This document shows positions 18,545-28,143 of a DNA stretch of 64,000 nt, one piece after another. Source of the stretch: Hyphomicrobiales bacterium (lineage in GTDB: Bacteria; Pseudomonadota; Alphaproteobacteria; Rhizobiales; Xanthobacteraceae). Position numbers and translations under genes: made by a program. A model generated the notes under the pieces. The model had not been told where the DNA came from. It did not search any database and saw only the letters and a list, made by a program, of their open reading frames with translations. The stretch is taken from contig JAFKKN010000006.1 in assembly GCA_017305535.1 (NCBI GenBank), forward strand, positions 124,001 to 188,000. Direction: 5' to 3'. The stretch's first letter is position 1. Each line of letters opens with the position of its first letter.

Positions 18545-19465
18545 TTAGTGCGTCCCCTTCGGACGCGGCGGTCCATCGACCGGCGGCAGCGACTTGAGAT
18601 AAACCGCCATCGCGGTGCGATCCTCGGCGCTGAGTTGCGACGTGTTCTTGATCACACTCACCATCGAGCCGCCGGCGGAATCGCCATCCGGCAACAAGCC
18701 GCTTTCAAGGAAGTAAGCGATATCCTTCTCGCTCCAGTCGTCGAGATGCTTCTGGGTGATGTTCGGCACCCAACCCTTGCCTTCCGGGTTCGGCCCGCCG
18801 CCGAAACGCTGCGCTGTGACGATGCCGCCGAGCGCGTTGCGCGGGCTGTGACACTCGGCGCAATGGCCGAGCGTGTTCACGAGATACGCGCCGCGATTCC
18901 ACTGCGGTGATTGCCCGGCGACCGCCGCGAACGGCTGCCGCTCCATGAACAGCAATTTCCAGATGCCGACATTGCGCCGGATGCTGAAGGGAAACGCGAT
19001 CTCATGCGCGGGCGCGGCTCCGCTCACCGGCGGCAGCGTCTTGATATAGGCGAACATGTCGCGAATGTCGGTCAGTTTCGCGCGATGGTACGAGGCGTAA
19101 GGAAACGCCGGGAAGTAATGCGCGCCCTGCGGCGACACGCCTTCGAGAACAGCGGTGACGAACTGCGCTTCGCTCCAGCCTCCAATGCCGTCCTTCGCAT
19201 CGGGCGAGATGTTCGGCACGTGGAAGGTGCCGAACGGCGTCGTTAGCGGCAAACCACCGCCGAGCCGCGTGCGATCCGGCTGGTTCGGCACCGCGTGACA
19301 GGAGGAGCAGCCACCGATGTTGAAAGCCGTCTTGCCGTTGGCGATATCCGGCGTATGGGCCGGCAACGCGCTCGCGGCGATCACGACCGGCATCGTCAGC
19401 CACCAATAGACGGCAAAGCCCGCGACGATGACGATGGCGGCCAGAATCGAAAGTCGTCGCATCAT
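18545..19465 (-). CDS. Diheme cytochrome c, membrane-anchored, dehydrogenase electron-acceptor type
   Basis: 306 residues. An N-terminal signal anchor (about 5-35) is followed by two cytochrome c domains with CSSCH (Cys53, His57) and CAECH (Cys202, His206). The segment HYFPAFPYASYHRAKLTD and the helix after it resemble cytochrome subunits of membrane-bound alcohol, gluconate and aldehyde/isoquinoline dehydrogenases, which move electrons from a periplasmic enzyme to the respiratory chain. Those relatives usually have three hemes; this one has two. Third gene of a same-strand set after the molybdopterin subunit and cytochrome c'. The ATG at 19465 is chosen to open directly on the signal anchor. 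Confidence 0.88.
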   Translation of the reverse strand: MMRRLSILAAIVIVAGFAVYWWLTMPVVIAASALPAHTPDIANGKTAFNIGGCSSCHAVPNQPDRTRLGGGLPLTTPFGTFHVPNISPDAKDGIGGWSEAQFVTAVLEGVSPQGAHYFPAFPYASYHRAKLTDIRDMFAYIKTLPPVSGAAPAHEIAFPFSIRRNVGIWKLLFMERQPFAAVAGQSPQWNRGAYLVNTLGHCAECHSPRNALGGIVTAQRFGGGPNPEGKGWVPNITQKHLDDWSEKDIAYFLESGLLPDGDSAGGSMVSVIKNTSQLSAEDRTAMAVYLKSLPPVDGPPRPKGTH

Positions 19466-19563
19466 GCGTTCCGCCGTGCTGTCTTTTGATGAAGGCCACG
19501 CGTCCGACAACGCATCCTATGAGTCTGGCTCGAAATAGAATTCATCGGACCAAACAACTTCAG

Positions 19564-19683
19564 CGTCGTCCCCGCGCAGGCGGGGACCCACTACCCCTGG
19601 CGTGAGGTATCGCAAAGAAACTCGCCCTGGTAATAGAGCCGAACCGCTGCGGCGTATGGGTCCCCGCCTTCGCGGGGACGACT
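19564..19683. repeat. Intergenic palindromic repeat, family B
   Basis: Outer arms GTCGTCCCCGCGCAGGCGGG and its inverted copy near 19668-19683 (GGGTCCCCGCCTTCGCGGGG). Each arm is itself a GC-rich hairpin. The ~70-bp middle differs between the three family B copies. It lies between the two cytochrome genes, where it could weaken read-through. Confidence 0.85.
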
Positions 19684-19727
19684 CTTTTCGTGTGGCAAAT
19701 CCGCCCAAAAAGAATCCCCGACCGACC

Positions 19728-20180
19728 CTAGCCTTCCTTCAGCCGATAGGTTTCATGACAGCCGGAGCACTGCTTGCCGAGCGCCGGCACCGCCGCCTTC
19801 AGTGCATCGAGATTCTTGATGCCGGCGGCCGCGACTTCGTTGACCGCCTTGGTATAGCTCGCAATGTGGGAGTCGAAATCGGCCCGGTTCTCCCAGATTT
19901 TCGGCGACGCGCTGTATTTGCCGTCCGCCTTCAGCCCTTTGGTGTTCTCCGGGAACAGCGTACCCATCGTCTTGGCGTTTTCGGCGAGCTTGGCAACCGC
20001 CGCATCCACCGCCGCCTGGTCGTAAGGCTTCTCGCCCTTCGCCATGGCGCCGAGCACGCCGCCGATATTCTTGCCGTTTTCCTTCATCGAGGTCTGGCGC
20101 TGATTGACGACGTCCTGCTGCGCGTAGACCGCGCCAATTCCCAGCAGCACCGCCGCAACCGTCACGAACATCCGCTTCAT
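19728..20180 (-). CDS. Cytochrome c' / c556-type monoheme cytochrome
   Basis: 150 residues. The signal peptide (1-20) ends at VYAQ. The mature protein is a predicted four-helix bundle with a single heme motif CSGCH near the C-terminus (Cys138, Cys141, His142), followed by a short tail. This C-terminal heme position defines cytochrome c'. These periplasmic proteins bind NO or transfer electrons. It lies 126 bases after the molybdopterin subunit and before the diheme cytochrome, all on the minus strand, consistent with a shared electron path. That grouping is inferred from order. Confidence 0.92.
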   Translation of the reverse strand: MKRMFVTVAAVLLGIGAVYAQQDVVNQRQTSMKENGKNIGGVLGAMAKGEKPYDQAAVDAAVAKLAENAKTMGTLFPENTKGLKADGKYSASPKIWENRADFDSHIASYTKAVNEVAAAGIKNLDALKAAVPALGKQCSGCHETYRLKEG

Positions 20181-20306
20181 TGGCTCATCTTCTCCCTGGC
20201 TGGACCGCCGTAGTCACGGCGGCCTGTTTCCGATGACGATGCGTTGTGATCCGAAAGACGCGCCGACCGGCGCCCGGACCTGATGAACAACCCCGCGACG
20301 GCCGAC

Positions 20307-22631
20307 CTATTCCGCGGCCTCGCTACGCTGTCCCTCACGGATGGCGACCCAGACGCGCTCCGGCGTCGCCGGCATGTCGATATGATCGACGCCGTATTCG
20401 CGCCACAACGCATCGACAATGGCGTTGACCACCGCCGGGCACGAACCGATGGCGCCCGCCTCGCCCGCGCCCTTGACGCCAAGCGGATTGGTGACGCACG
20501 GCACGTTGTGGGTCTCGAAGGTGATCGGCGTACCGTCGCTGGCGCGTGGCATCGCATAATCCATGAAGGTGCCGGTGACGAGTTGGCCGTCGTCGGCGTC
20601 ATAGACCGCACGCTCCATCAGCGCCTGACCAATGCCCTGCATCGTGCCGCCATGGACCTGCCCCGCCAGCATCAGCGGATTGAGCGTCGCGCCGAAATCA
20701 TCGACCACGACGTAATTCACCAGCCGTGTCACGCCGGTGGACGGATCAATCTCGACTTCCACCAGATGCGTGCCGTTGGGAAACGTGCCGTCGGCGCTGC
20801 TGAACTTCTCGCTGGCATTCATCTTCGCCGGATCGGCACCGGGACGCTTCGCCAGATCGGCGAAGGAGATGGTGCGGTCGGTACCCGCGACGCGGATGAC
20901 GCCCGCATCAATCTCGAGATCGGTCGCGCCGGCTTCCAGCGCTTCGGCGGCAATCTCCTTCAGCTTGGCACCGAGATCGCGGGTGGCGCGCTGTACGCTG
21001 ACGCCGCCGGATGGAATCGCACTCGAGCCGCCTGTGCCGAGCCCGGTCGCCACCTGATCGGTGTCGCCCTGAATGACGTGGATACGCTCCAGCGGCAGGC
21101 CGAACTGCTCGCTGACCAGTTGCGCGTAAGCGGTCTGGTGGCCCTGCCCGCTCGACTGCGAACCGATCCGCACCGTGACGTCGCCGTTGGGATCGAGCTG
21201 CACGTTGGCGGTTTCCTCGCCCATGGTGCCGCAAACCTCGACATAGCTCGCGAGCCCGATGCCGCGCACCAGCCCCTGCTTCTTCGCGGCCTTGGCGCGC
21301 TTGGAAAAGCCCTTCCAGTCTCCGATCTCCATCGCGCGCTTCAAGTGCGCGGCGAAGTCGCCGGAGTCGTAGACCTTGCCGGTCGCGGTGGTATAGGGCA
21401 GCGCACGCGGCGCGATGAAGTTTTTCAAACGGATCGCATCCGGCGTCATGCCGAGTTTTCGCGCGGCCGCGTCGACCAGCCGCTCGACCACGTAAGCGGC
21501 TTCCGGCCGCCCCGCGCCACGATAGGCATCGACCGGCACGGTATTGGTGAACACCGTGCGGATGCGGCAGTGGAACGCCTGAATATCGTAGAGACCCGGC
21601 AGCATCCCGGCGCCGCCATGCGGGATGTAAGGCCCGAAGGTCGACAGATAGCCGCCCATGTCGCCGATCAGATCGACATCCATGCCGAGAAACTTGCCGT
21701 CCTTGCGCAGCGCCATGCGCGCGGTGGTGACGTTATCGCGGCCCTGCGAGTCGCCCATGAAGTGGTCGGCGCGCTCGGCGGTCCAGCGCACGCTCTTCTT
21801 CAGCTTGCGCGAGGCGACCGCGATCAGTGCGTATTCGCGATAGGGAAACAGCTTCGTGCCGAAGCCGCCGCCGACATCCGGGCAGATCACCCGCATGTTC
21901 TCGACCGGCATGTGCAGAATGTTCTGACACAGGATATCGCGCAGGCGATGGCTGCCCTGGCTGCCGATGGTCAGCGTCAGGTGATCGCGCTTGGCGTCGT
22001 ATTCGCACACTGCCGCGCGCGTCTCCATGTAGTTGGTGACGATCCGCGGATTGACGATGGAAATCTCCGCCACCGCATCGGCGTTGGCGAATGCCGCTTC
22101 CGCCGCCGCCTTGTTGCCGATGCCGACGTCGAACAGCACGTTGTCCGGAAATTGCGGCCACACCGCCGGCGCGCCCTTCTTCACCGCATTGGCGGCGCCG
22201 ACCACCGCAGGCAGCGGCGCCCATTCCACTGCCACCGCTTCGATCGCGTCACGCGCGTGCGAAAGAGTGTCCGCCACCACGAAGGCAATCGCATCGCCGA
22301 CATGGCGCACTTCGCCCTGCGCGAGGATCGGATAAGGCGGCGCGGTGAACGGATTATCCGGCAGATTGAACAGGCACGGCAGACCACCGAGATCCTTGAT
22401 GTCGTCGGCGGTCAGAATCAGCGCGACGCCGGGCAGCGCACGTGCCTGCGTGGCATCGATCTTGAATTTGGCGTGGGCGTGCGGCGAGCGCAGCATCAGC
22501 GCGTGCATCGCCGGCGCCGGCGCGTGATCGTCGGTATAGCGGCCGCGACCGCGCACCAGCGCATCATCTTCCTTGCGACGCGCGCTTTGTCCGACGCCAA
22601 ACTTCACCGGGGCCGTGTTGATCTGAGCCAT
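20307..22631 (-). CDS. Molybdopterin-binding large subunit of a xanthine-oxidase-family dehydrogenase (CoxL form II type)
   Basis: 774 residues. The molybdenum-cofactor domains show DVGGGFGTK (252-260), AYRGAGR (369-375), GSQSSGQGHQT (490-500) and the catalytic-glutamate loop GVKGAGEAG (718-726, Glu724). AYRGAGR marks the form II group; true CO dehydrogenase has AYxCSFR. The substrate is therefore probably an aldehyde or N-heterocycle, not CO. No [2Fe-2S] small subunit or FAD medium subunit gene adjoins it: MurJ lies upstream and two cytochromes c downstream. No Tat signal is visible. GGGAG six bases before the ATG at 22631 fixes the start. Confidence 0.92.
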   Translation of the reverse strand: MAQINTAPVKFGVGQSARRKEDDALVRGRGRYTDDHAPAPAMHALMLRSPHAHAKFKIDATQARALPGVALILTADDIKDLGGLPCLFNLPDNPFTAPPYPILAQGEVRHVGDAIAFVVADTLSHARDAIEAVAVEWAPLPAVVGAANAVKKGAPAVWPQFPDNVLFDVGIGNKAAAEAAFANADAVAEISIVNPRIVTNYMETRAAVCEYDAKRDHLTLTIGSQGSHRLRDILCQNILHMPVENMRVICPDVGGGFGTKLFPYREYALIAVASRKLKKSVRWTAERADHFMGDSQGRDNVTTARMALRKDGKFLGMDVDLIGDMGGYLSTFGPYIPHGGAGMLPGLYDIQAFHCRIRTVFTNTVPVDAYRGAGRPEAAYVVERLVDAAARKLGMTPDAIRLKNFIAPRALPYTTATGKVYDSGDFAAHLKRAMEIGDWKGFSKRAKAAKKQGLVRGIGLASYVEVCGTMGEETANVQLDPNGDVTVRIGSQSSGQGHQTAYAQLVSEQFGLPLERIHVIQGDTDQVATGLGTGGSSAIPSGGVSVQRATRDLGAKLKEIAAEALEAGATDLEIDAGVIRVAGTDRTISFADLAKRPGADPAKMNASEKFSSADGTFPNGTHLVEVEIDPSTGVTRLVNYVVVDDFGATLNPLMLAGQVHGGTMQGIGQALMERAVYDADDGQLVTGTFMDYAMPRASDGTPITFETHNVPCVTNPLGVKGAGEAGAIGSCPAVVNAIVDALWREYGVDHIDMPATPERVWVAIREGQRSEAAE

Positions 22632-22698
22632 GGTTGCTCCCATTGCAATTTGGATTGAATCTACATTGCAGGGCCGCGCTGGCAACTTCAAATTCGCG

Positions 22699-24228
22699 TC
22701 AGGCCCGGATCAGGGCGCGCACCCCGCTGCGACCAAACAGCGCCAGCACCATGACACCATAGACAATGATTCCTGTGACCATCAGGAGGAGGAGCATGGT
22801 TTCGTCGCGAAATGCGCTCAATTGCGCCAGATATCCGCTCGCGACACGCACCATCAGCCAGAAGGCGACGGCAAGCACGCCACCGGCGACCACGAACTTC
22901 AACAGCGATAGTCCGAAGCGGCGGTCGAAGGTGAGATAGCCCGCGCGCACGGCCAAACCGAGCACCAGCAAGAGGTTGACCCATGATCCGACGGCGGTGG
23001 CCAGCGCCAGACCGACCTGCGCCAGCGATCCCATCAGCGCCACCTTGAGCACCAGATTGACCGCGAGCCCGGTCAGCGAGGCCTTCACCGGTGTCGCAGT
23101 ATCCTTGCGCGCGTAAAAAGTGGCGACAGCGCTGCGGATCGTTACCACCGGAATGAGCCCGATGGTATAGGCGGCGAGCGTCGCCCCGGCAGCGGCAGCA
23201 TCGGCGGCGGAAAAAGCGCCACGCGCGAACATCGCCCGCATGATGATGTCGGGCACCGTCAGGAACGCCGCGACGAACGGCACCGAGAACAGCAGCGAGA
23301 ACTGGAAGGCGCGAAGCTGCGACGCCATCGCGCCTGCATGATCGCCGGCGGTGATCCGCCGCGCCATCTCCGGCAGCAGCACGGTGCCGATCGCGATGCC
23401 GATCACACCGATCGGCAGCTGGTAGAGCCGGTCCGCGTAGTACAGCGCCGACACCGCGCCGGCGGCGAGGAATGTCGCGATGATGGTATCGGCGAACATC
23501 GCCAGTTGCGCGCCCATCGAGCCGACTGTCGCGGGGCCGAGCGCACGAAAGAAGCCGCGCACATCGGCATCAAGCGTCGGCCGCGTCAGGCGCGGCAGCA
23601 ACCCTTGCCGCGCGGCATCGGCGGCGAGCAAAAAATATTGCAGGAAACCGGAGATCAGCACGCCCCACGCGGCCGCGTGTCCGGCATCGGGAAAGAACGC
23701 CGCGAGCGCCAGCGTCGCCATCATCGACAAATTGAGGAAGATCGGCGCGGCGGCAGCGCTGGCAAAACGCTGCGCAACATTCAGCATGCCGCCGTAGAGC
23801 GTCACCAGCGTGATCAGCAGCAAATAGGGAAAGGTGATCCGCGTCAGTGTCACCGCGAGTTCGCCGCGCACCGGATCGTGCACGAAACCCGGCGCCAGCA
23901 GCGCGATCACCTGCGGCATGAACAGCCACGCCACCGCGAGCAGAATGATCTGCGACCCCAGCAGCAGCGTGAAGATGCGGTTGGCGAACAGATGCGCGGC
24001 GCCCGGCCCACCATTGCCGCTGACATGCGCATAGGCCGGCACAAATGCGGCGTTGAAAGCCCCCTCGGCAAAAATCGCGCGGAAGTGATTCGGCAACCGC
24101 AGCGCCACGAAGAAGGCGTCGGCCAGCGGCCCCGCACCGAGAATGGCGGCGAGCATGATGTCGCGCGCGAACCCGGTGACGCGCGACAACAGGGTAAAGC
24201 CGCCGACGGTGAAGATTCGCCTGAGCAT
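22699..24228 (-). CDS. murJ: Lipid II flippase MurJ (MviN)
   Basis: 509 residues of the MOP superfamily with about 14 membrane helices. The N-terminus LLSRVTGFARDIMLA and the following GPLADAFFVALRLPN...FAEGAFNAAFVP are diagnostic for MurJ, which moves lipid-linked peptidoglycan precursor across the inner membrane. It lies 43 bases after the DegT aminotransferase gene on the same strand and is probably co-transcribed. Placing murJ with LPS-sugar genes rather than with the mur cluster is less common and suggests joint control of wall and outer-membrane synthesis. Confidence 0.96.
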   Translation of the reverse strand: MLRRIFTVGGFTLLSRVTGFARDIMLAAILGAGPLADAFFVALRLPNHFRAIFAEGAFNAAFVPAYAHVSGNGGPGAAHLFANRIFTLLLGSQIILLAVAWLFMPQVIALLAPGFVHDPVRGELAVTLTRITFPYLLLITLVTLYGGMLNVAQRFASAAAAPIFLNLSMMATLALAAFFPDAGHAAAWGVLISGFLQYFLLAADAARQGLLPRLTRPTLDADVRGFFRALGPATVGSMGAQLAMFADTIIATFLAAGAVSALYYADRLYQLPIGVIGIAIGTVLLPEMARRITAGDHAGAMASQLRAFQFSLLFSVPFVAAFLTVPDIIMRAMFARGAFSAADAAAAGATLAAYTIGLIPVVTIRSAVATFYARKDTATPVKASLTGLAVNLVLKVALMGSLAQVGLALATAVGSWVNLLLVLGLAVRAGYLTFDRRFGLSLLKFVVAGGVLAVAFWLMVRVASGYLAQLSAFRDETMLLLLMVTGIIVYGVMVLALFGRSGVRALIRA

Positions 24229-24271
24229 CAGCCGCTTCTACAGCATCGCGCGGCGAGGCAAAACGCCTAAC

Positions 24272-25420
24272 TCAGCCGGCCACCGCGTCGCGCACCGCCG
24301 CGATGACGCGGGCCTGGGTCGGTTCGTCGAGATAGGGATGCATCGGCAGGCTGATGACATCGGCCGACAGCGCCTCGCTGACGGGCAAGCCGCCATCCGC
24401 GACCGGGAAGTGCCGATAGGCGGTCTGTTGATGCATCGACTTGGCGTAATAGACCGCCGTCGGAATGCCGTTGGCCTTCAACGCGGCGGCAAAGCCGTCG
24501 CGATTGCCGTTCGGCAAACGGATGGTGTACTGCGCCCAGACCGACAGATTGCCGTCCGCGACCCGAGGCACGGTGACGACATTGCCAAGCCCACGGGCGT
24601 AACGCTCCGCCACCACATTGCGTGCCGCGATCTCGTCCTCGAAGATTGTCAGTTTCTGCAACAGTACCGCCGCCTGCACGGTGTCGAGCCGCCCGGTCAG
24701 TCCGAGACGGATATTGTCGTATTTGTCGGAGCCCTGCCCGTGCACGCGGATGCTGCGCAAAACGTCGGCGAATTCCGCATCGTCGGTGAAGATAGCTCCG
24801 CCGTCGCCATAGCAGCCGAACGGCTTGGCCGGAAAAAAGCTGGTGGCCATGATGTTGCCGATGCCGCCGAGCCGCCGGCCCTTGTAGGTGGCGCCGAAAG
24901 ACTGCGCGGCGTCGTCAAGCACGAACAGCCCCTCGGCCTCGGCCACCGCGGCGATCGCATCGTGATCAGCGCTTTGGCCGAACAGATCGACAACGATGAT
25001 ACCCTTCGCCCGCAATCCGGCGCGCCGCGCGGCCACCAACCCCTGCTTCAGCGAGGCGACGTCCATATTGAAGGTCGCCGCATCGACATCGACGAACACC
25101 GGCGTCGCGCCGGTCAGCGCCACGCTTTCGCCAGTGGCGCAAAACGTGAAGGACGGGCAAAGCACCGCGTCACCGGGGCCGACGCCCTTGCCCATCAGCA
25201 CCATCAGCAGTGCATCGGTGCCGCTGGCGCAGGAGACGACATGTTTCGCGCCGGTGAAGACTGCGAGCTTCTGCTCAAGCTCGGTGACTTCCGGTCCGTT
25301 GACGAATTGGCAGTGAGTCAGGACCCGGCCAACGGCCTCGTCGATCGACGTGCCCAATCGGCGGCGCTGCGCGCCAATGTCGATGAAGGAAACCGGTTCG
25401 GAGCGAAGTTGCTGGTTCAT
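24272..25420 (-). CDS. DegT/DnrJ-family nucleotide-sugar aminotransferase (GnnB or WlbC type)
   Basis: 382 residues. Lys199 in SFFPAKPFGCYGDGGA is the PLP-binding lysine; SGTDALLMVL and VVDLFGQSADHD complete the cofactor and substrate sites. Enzymes of this kind transaminate a 3-keto sugar nucleotide made by a Gfo/Idh/MocA dehydrogenase, and such a dehydrogenase is encoded 47 bases upstream. Two products are possible: UDP-GlcNAc3N for lipid A with a 2,3-diaminoglucose backbone (GnnA/GnnB), known in this bacterial family, or UDP-GlcNAc3NA for polysaccharide (WlbA/WlbC). Sequence alone does not decide. Confidence 0.9.
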   Translation of the reverse strand: MNQQLRSEPVSFIDIGAQRRRLGTSIDEAVGRVLTHCQFVNGPEVTELEQKLAVFTGAKHVVSCASGTDALLMVLMGKGVGPGDAVLCPSFTFCATGESVALTGATPVFVDVDAATFNMDVASLKQGLVAARRAGLRAKGIIVVDLFGQSADHDAIAAVAEAEGLFVLDDAAQSFGATYKGRRLGGIGNIMATSFFPAKPFGCYGDGGAIFTDDAEFADVLRSIRVHGQGSDKYDNIRLGLTGRLDTVQAAVLLQKLTIFEDEIAARNVVAERYARGLGNVVTVPRVADGNLSVWAQYTIRLPNGNRDGFAAALKANGIPTAVYYAKSMHQQTAYRHFPVADGGLPVSEALSADVISLPMHPYLDEPTQARVIAAVRDAVAG

Positions 25421-25467
25421 GAGACTCTATCGGATCGGAAAGCAGGATTGGATCAGAAGTGCGTACG

Positions 25468-26478
25468 TCAACTGGCGACGCGGCGTGGGCCTTTGACCGC
25501 GTGAGCGGAATTGGTCGGCGTCGCCAGACATTGTGTGGCGATCTCGAGGCTCGCGACGCCCTGCTCGCCGGAGACGGCAGGCGCCTTGCCGCTGCGCACG
25601 GCCTCGACGAACGAAATCAGCTCGGCACGCAACGGCTCGTCGTGCCCGACCGGCAGATGGCGCATCGAGTAGCTGCCGTCGGGCTGGAAGCCGAAGCATT
25701 CGGTGACCTGCCGCGTCAACAGATCGCCCTGCACATACTTGTGCCGCGTCGCGACGGTGACGTTGCGCGCCTTGAACGGCGTCAGCCAATTGGTGTTGAT
25801 ATGCGCCAGCACGCCGGAGGCAGTGCGGAATTGCAGCAGCGCGATGTCTTCGCGCTCGGCGACGGCGCTGGAGAGTTGCGGCTGCACATCGACGATATCG
25901 GATTCGGTGAACCAGCGGATCAGATCGATGTCGTGCACGGCGAGATCGATCACCACGCCGACATTGGACATGCGCGGCGGAAACGGACCGACGCGGGTGA
26001 TCGCGATGGAGAGAATGTCTTCGCCCTCGATTGCTTTCTTGACGGCGGCGACCGCCGGATTGAAACGCTCGACATGGCCGACCATCAGCGTGACGTTGGC
26101 ACGGCGCGCGGCAGCAACGATAGCGCGGCCTTCCTCGACAGTGGAGGCAATCGGCTTCTCCACCAGCACATGCACGCCGCGCGCGATGCAGGCGAGCGAG
26201 ATCTCATGATGCAAATGCGTCGGCGCGGCGATGGTCACGGCGTCGACGCCGGCGGCGAGCAGACTGTCGAGATCGGCGAACACCGGGCATCCGATCAGGT
26301 CATCGGCGCGCTTGCGATGCTCGTCGAGCGGATCGACGATGCCGACCAAAGCGACATTCGGCAATCCGGCAAGAACGCGACCGTGATTGGTCCCCATGAC
26401 GCCCGCACCGATCACACCGACGCGCAGCGTACCATCACTATCCGCCGCCACGAGCGAAGCCGGTTCTACAAAACTCAT
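25468..26478 (-). CDS. Gfo/Idh/MocA-family nucleotide-sugar 3-dehydrogenase (GnnA or WlbA type)
   Basis: 336 residues. The Rossmann motif GVIGAGVMGTNHGRVL is followed by EKPIAS, the conserved Lys-Pro of the active site, and by the substrate-domain helix DLAVHDIDL. It oxidises the sugar C3 hydroxyl of a UDP-hexose with NAD, supplying the 3-keto substrate for the aminotransferase just downstream. The ATG at 26478 is preferred over an in-frame ATG five codons earlier, because the conserved region starts soon after it. First gene of a likely operon with the aminotransferase and murJ. Confidence 0.9.
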   Translation of the reverse strand: MSFVEPASLVAADSDGTLRVGVIGAGVMGTNHGRVLAGLPNVALVGIVDPLDEHRKRADDLIGCPVFADLDSLLAAGVDAVTIAAPTHLHHEISLACIARGVHVLVEKPIASTVEEGRAIVAAARRANVTLMVGHVERFNPAVAAVKKAIEGEDILSIAITRVGPFPPRMSNVGVVIDLAVHDIDLIRWFTESDIVDVQPQLSSAVAEREDIALLQFRTASGVLAHINTNWLTPFKARNVTVATRHKYVQGDLLTRQVTECFGFQPDGSYSMRHLPVGHDEPLRAELISFVEAVRSGKAPAVSGEQGVASLEIATQCLATPTNSAHAVKGPRRVAS

Positions 26479-26654
26479 GCTCGAAAACCTCAAAATCCGA
26501 TGATGCGCGACTCACAGGACATCGCACCGTTGTGTTCGTATCATGCTGCCGCCAGCGGCGTGAACGATAGAATTGCCGTGATAAACACGTTTTGATTCAA
26601 ACGATTACAGACGTCGCGACAAATAGATTCATCCTATTCGTCACGGCGTCCCCG

Positions 26655-28127
26655 TTATCCACCGCCCTGACGGGCGCGGGCCACCAGCGATGTCGTGCTG
26701 AAACCCGGCAGAATGTTGACCAGCACCACCTCGCCGCCCTGCGCCGTCACCAGTTCATGGCCGACCACTTGCTCGCGCGTGTAGTCGCCGCCTTTCACCA
26801 GCACCATCGGCTTGATGCGCGCGATCAGGTTAAGCGGCGTATCTTCCTCGAAGATCGCCACCAGATCGACTGCTTCCAGCGCCGCCAGCACCTCGGCGCG
26901 CGCGCGTTCGTTCTGTACCGGACGATCCGGACCTTTCAAACGTCGCACCGAAGCGTCACTGTTGAGCCCGACGATCAGGCGATCGCACGTCGCCCGCGCC
27001 TCGGTGATCACCCGGACGTGGCCGGGATGCAGAATATCGAAGCAGCCGTTGGTGAAACCGACGCGAAGTCCCTCCGCACGCCACGCGCGCACGCGGGCAT
27101 CGAGCGACTCAAGACCAGCGATAATCTTTTCTTCAGCGGCGAGCGAAGCTTCCGGCAACAGCTTGCGGCGCAGCTCGTCGAGCGTCACCGTCGCGGTGCC
27201 CTGCTTGCCGACCGCTACCGCCGCGCCGGCATTGGCCGCGCGCAACGCCACTTCCCAATCTGCACCCGATGCCAGCAACACCGCGATGACTGCCGCGACG
27301 GTATCGCCCGCACCTGAAACGTCGCGCACCTTGACCTGATGCGCCGGCACATGGATCGCCGCACCGCCGCGCGGCACCAGCGTCATGCCGCGCTCGCTCT
27401 GCGTCACCAGCAGCGCGTCGCACTCCGCGAGATGCAACACTTCTTGTGCGGAGACTTCAATCTCCGCCGTGGTGTCGGCGCGGCTGCGAGTCGCTTCGGA
27501 AAATTCCTTGCGGTTCGGCGTCAGCAACGTCGCGCCGCGATAGAGTTCGAAGTGCAGGCTCTTCGGATCGACGATGACGCGCACACTGCGTGCACGCGCG
27601 GCATCGATCACGGTGCGGATCACGCGCGGCGTCAACACGCCCTTGGCGTAGTCGGACAACAGCACGATATCGGCGCGCGCCAGAAGCGGTGCAACGGCGT
27701 CGAGCAAACGTTGCTCGATCTCGGGCGCGGCCGGCGCGGCCTGCTCCCAGTCAGCGCGCAGCATATGCGTGGAGAAATGTTCCGAGACGAAGCGTACCTT
27801 GCGCGTGGTCGGCCGCGACGGATCGACGATCAGCACCGGCTCGATGCGCGCTTCCTCCGCCAGTGCGGTTTGCAGCGCGCGCCCGGCCTCGTCGTCACCG
27901 ACAAGACCGACAAAGATGCAACGCGCACCCAGCGCCGCGATGTTGCGCGCGACGTTGCCGGCGCCGCCGACATTGCTTTCGCTGCGCTGGACCGCGATCA
28001 CCGGCGCGGGCGCTTCCGGCGAGATGCGCGAAACTTCGCCATAGACGAATTCGTCGCGCATGATGTCGCCGATGCACAGCACCGTCTTTCCGGCGAGGAT
28101 CTGCGACAGCGTTTCAAAATCGAGCAT
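26655..28127 (-). CDS. hldE: Bifunctional heptose-7-phosphate kinase / heptose-1-phosphate adenylyltransferase
   Basis: 490 residues with both expected domains. The N-terminal PfkB-type kinase (about 1-320) has [16 protein letters not shown] and the catalytic DVSGAGDT. The C-terminal nucleotidyltransferase (about 345-485) has [14 protein letters not shown] and VGLNSDASV. It makes D-glycero-D-manno-heptose 1,7-bisphosphate and later ADP-heptose for the LPS core. The kinase and transferase halves show no truncation. The gene follows hldD by 16 bases and the two form an operon. The ATG at 28127 is chosen because the conserved sequence begins there. Confidence 0.96.
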   Translation of the reverse strand: MLDFETLSQILAGKTVLCIGDIMRDEFVYGEVSRISPEAPAPVIAVQRSESNVGGAGNVARNIAALGARCIFVGLVGDDEAGRALQTALAEEARIEPVLIVDPSRPTTRKVRFVSEHFSTHMLRADWEQAAPAAPEIEQRLLDAVAPLLARADIVLLSDYAKGVLTPRVIRTVIDAARARSVRVIVDPKSLHFELYRGATLLTPNRKEFSEATRSRADTTAEIEVSAQEVLHLAECDALLVTQSERGMTLVPRGGAAIHVPAHQVKVRDVSGAGDTVAAVIAVLLASGADWEVALRAANAGAAVAVGKQGTATVTLDELRRKLLPEASLAAEEKIIAGLESLDARVRAWRAEGLRVGFTNGCFDILHPGHVRVITEARATCDRLIVGLNSDASVRRLKGPDRPVQNERARAEVLAALEAVDLVAIFEEDTPLNLIARIKPMVLVKGGDYTREQVVGHELVTAQGGEVVLVNILPGFSTTSLVARARQGGG

Positions 28128-28143
28128 CGGTAACCGTCGTCGC

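Noticed and set aside
20307-22631. Identification of the molybdopterin subunit as CO dehydrogenase
   Set aside because: The active-site loop is AYRGAGR and not the AYxCSFR of CO-oxidising enzymes, and no coxM or coxS is adjacent.
20283-22658. 791-residue plus-strand frame opposite the molybdopterin subunit
   Set aside because: It is the antisense of a gene with clear catalytic motifs; composition is His/Arg-heavy and no domain is recognisable.
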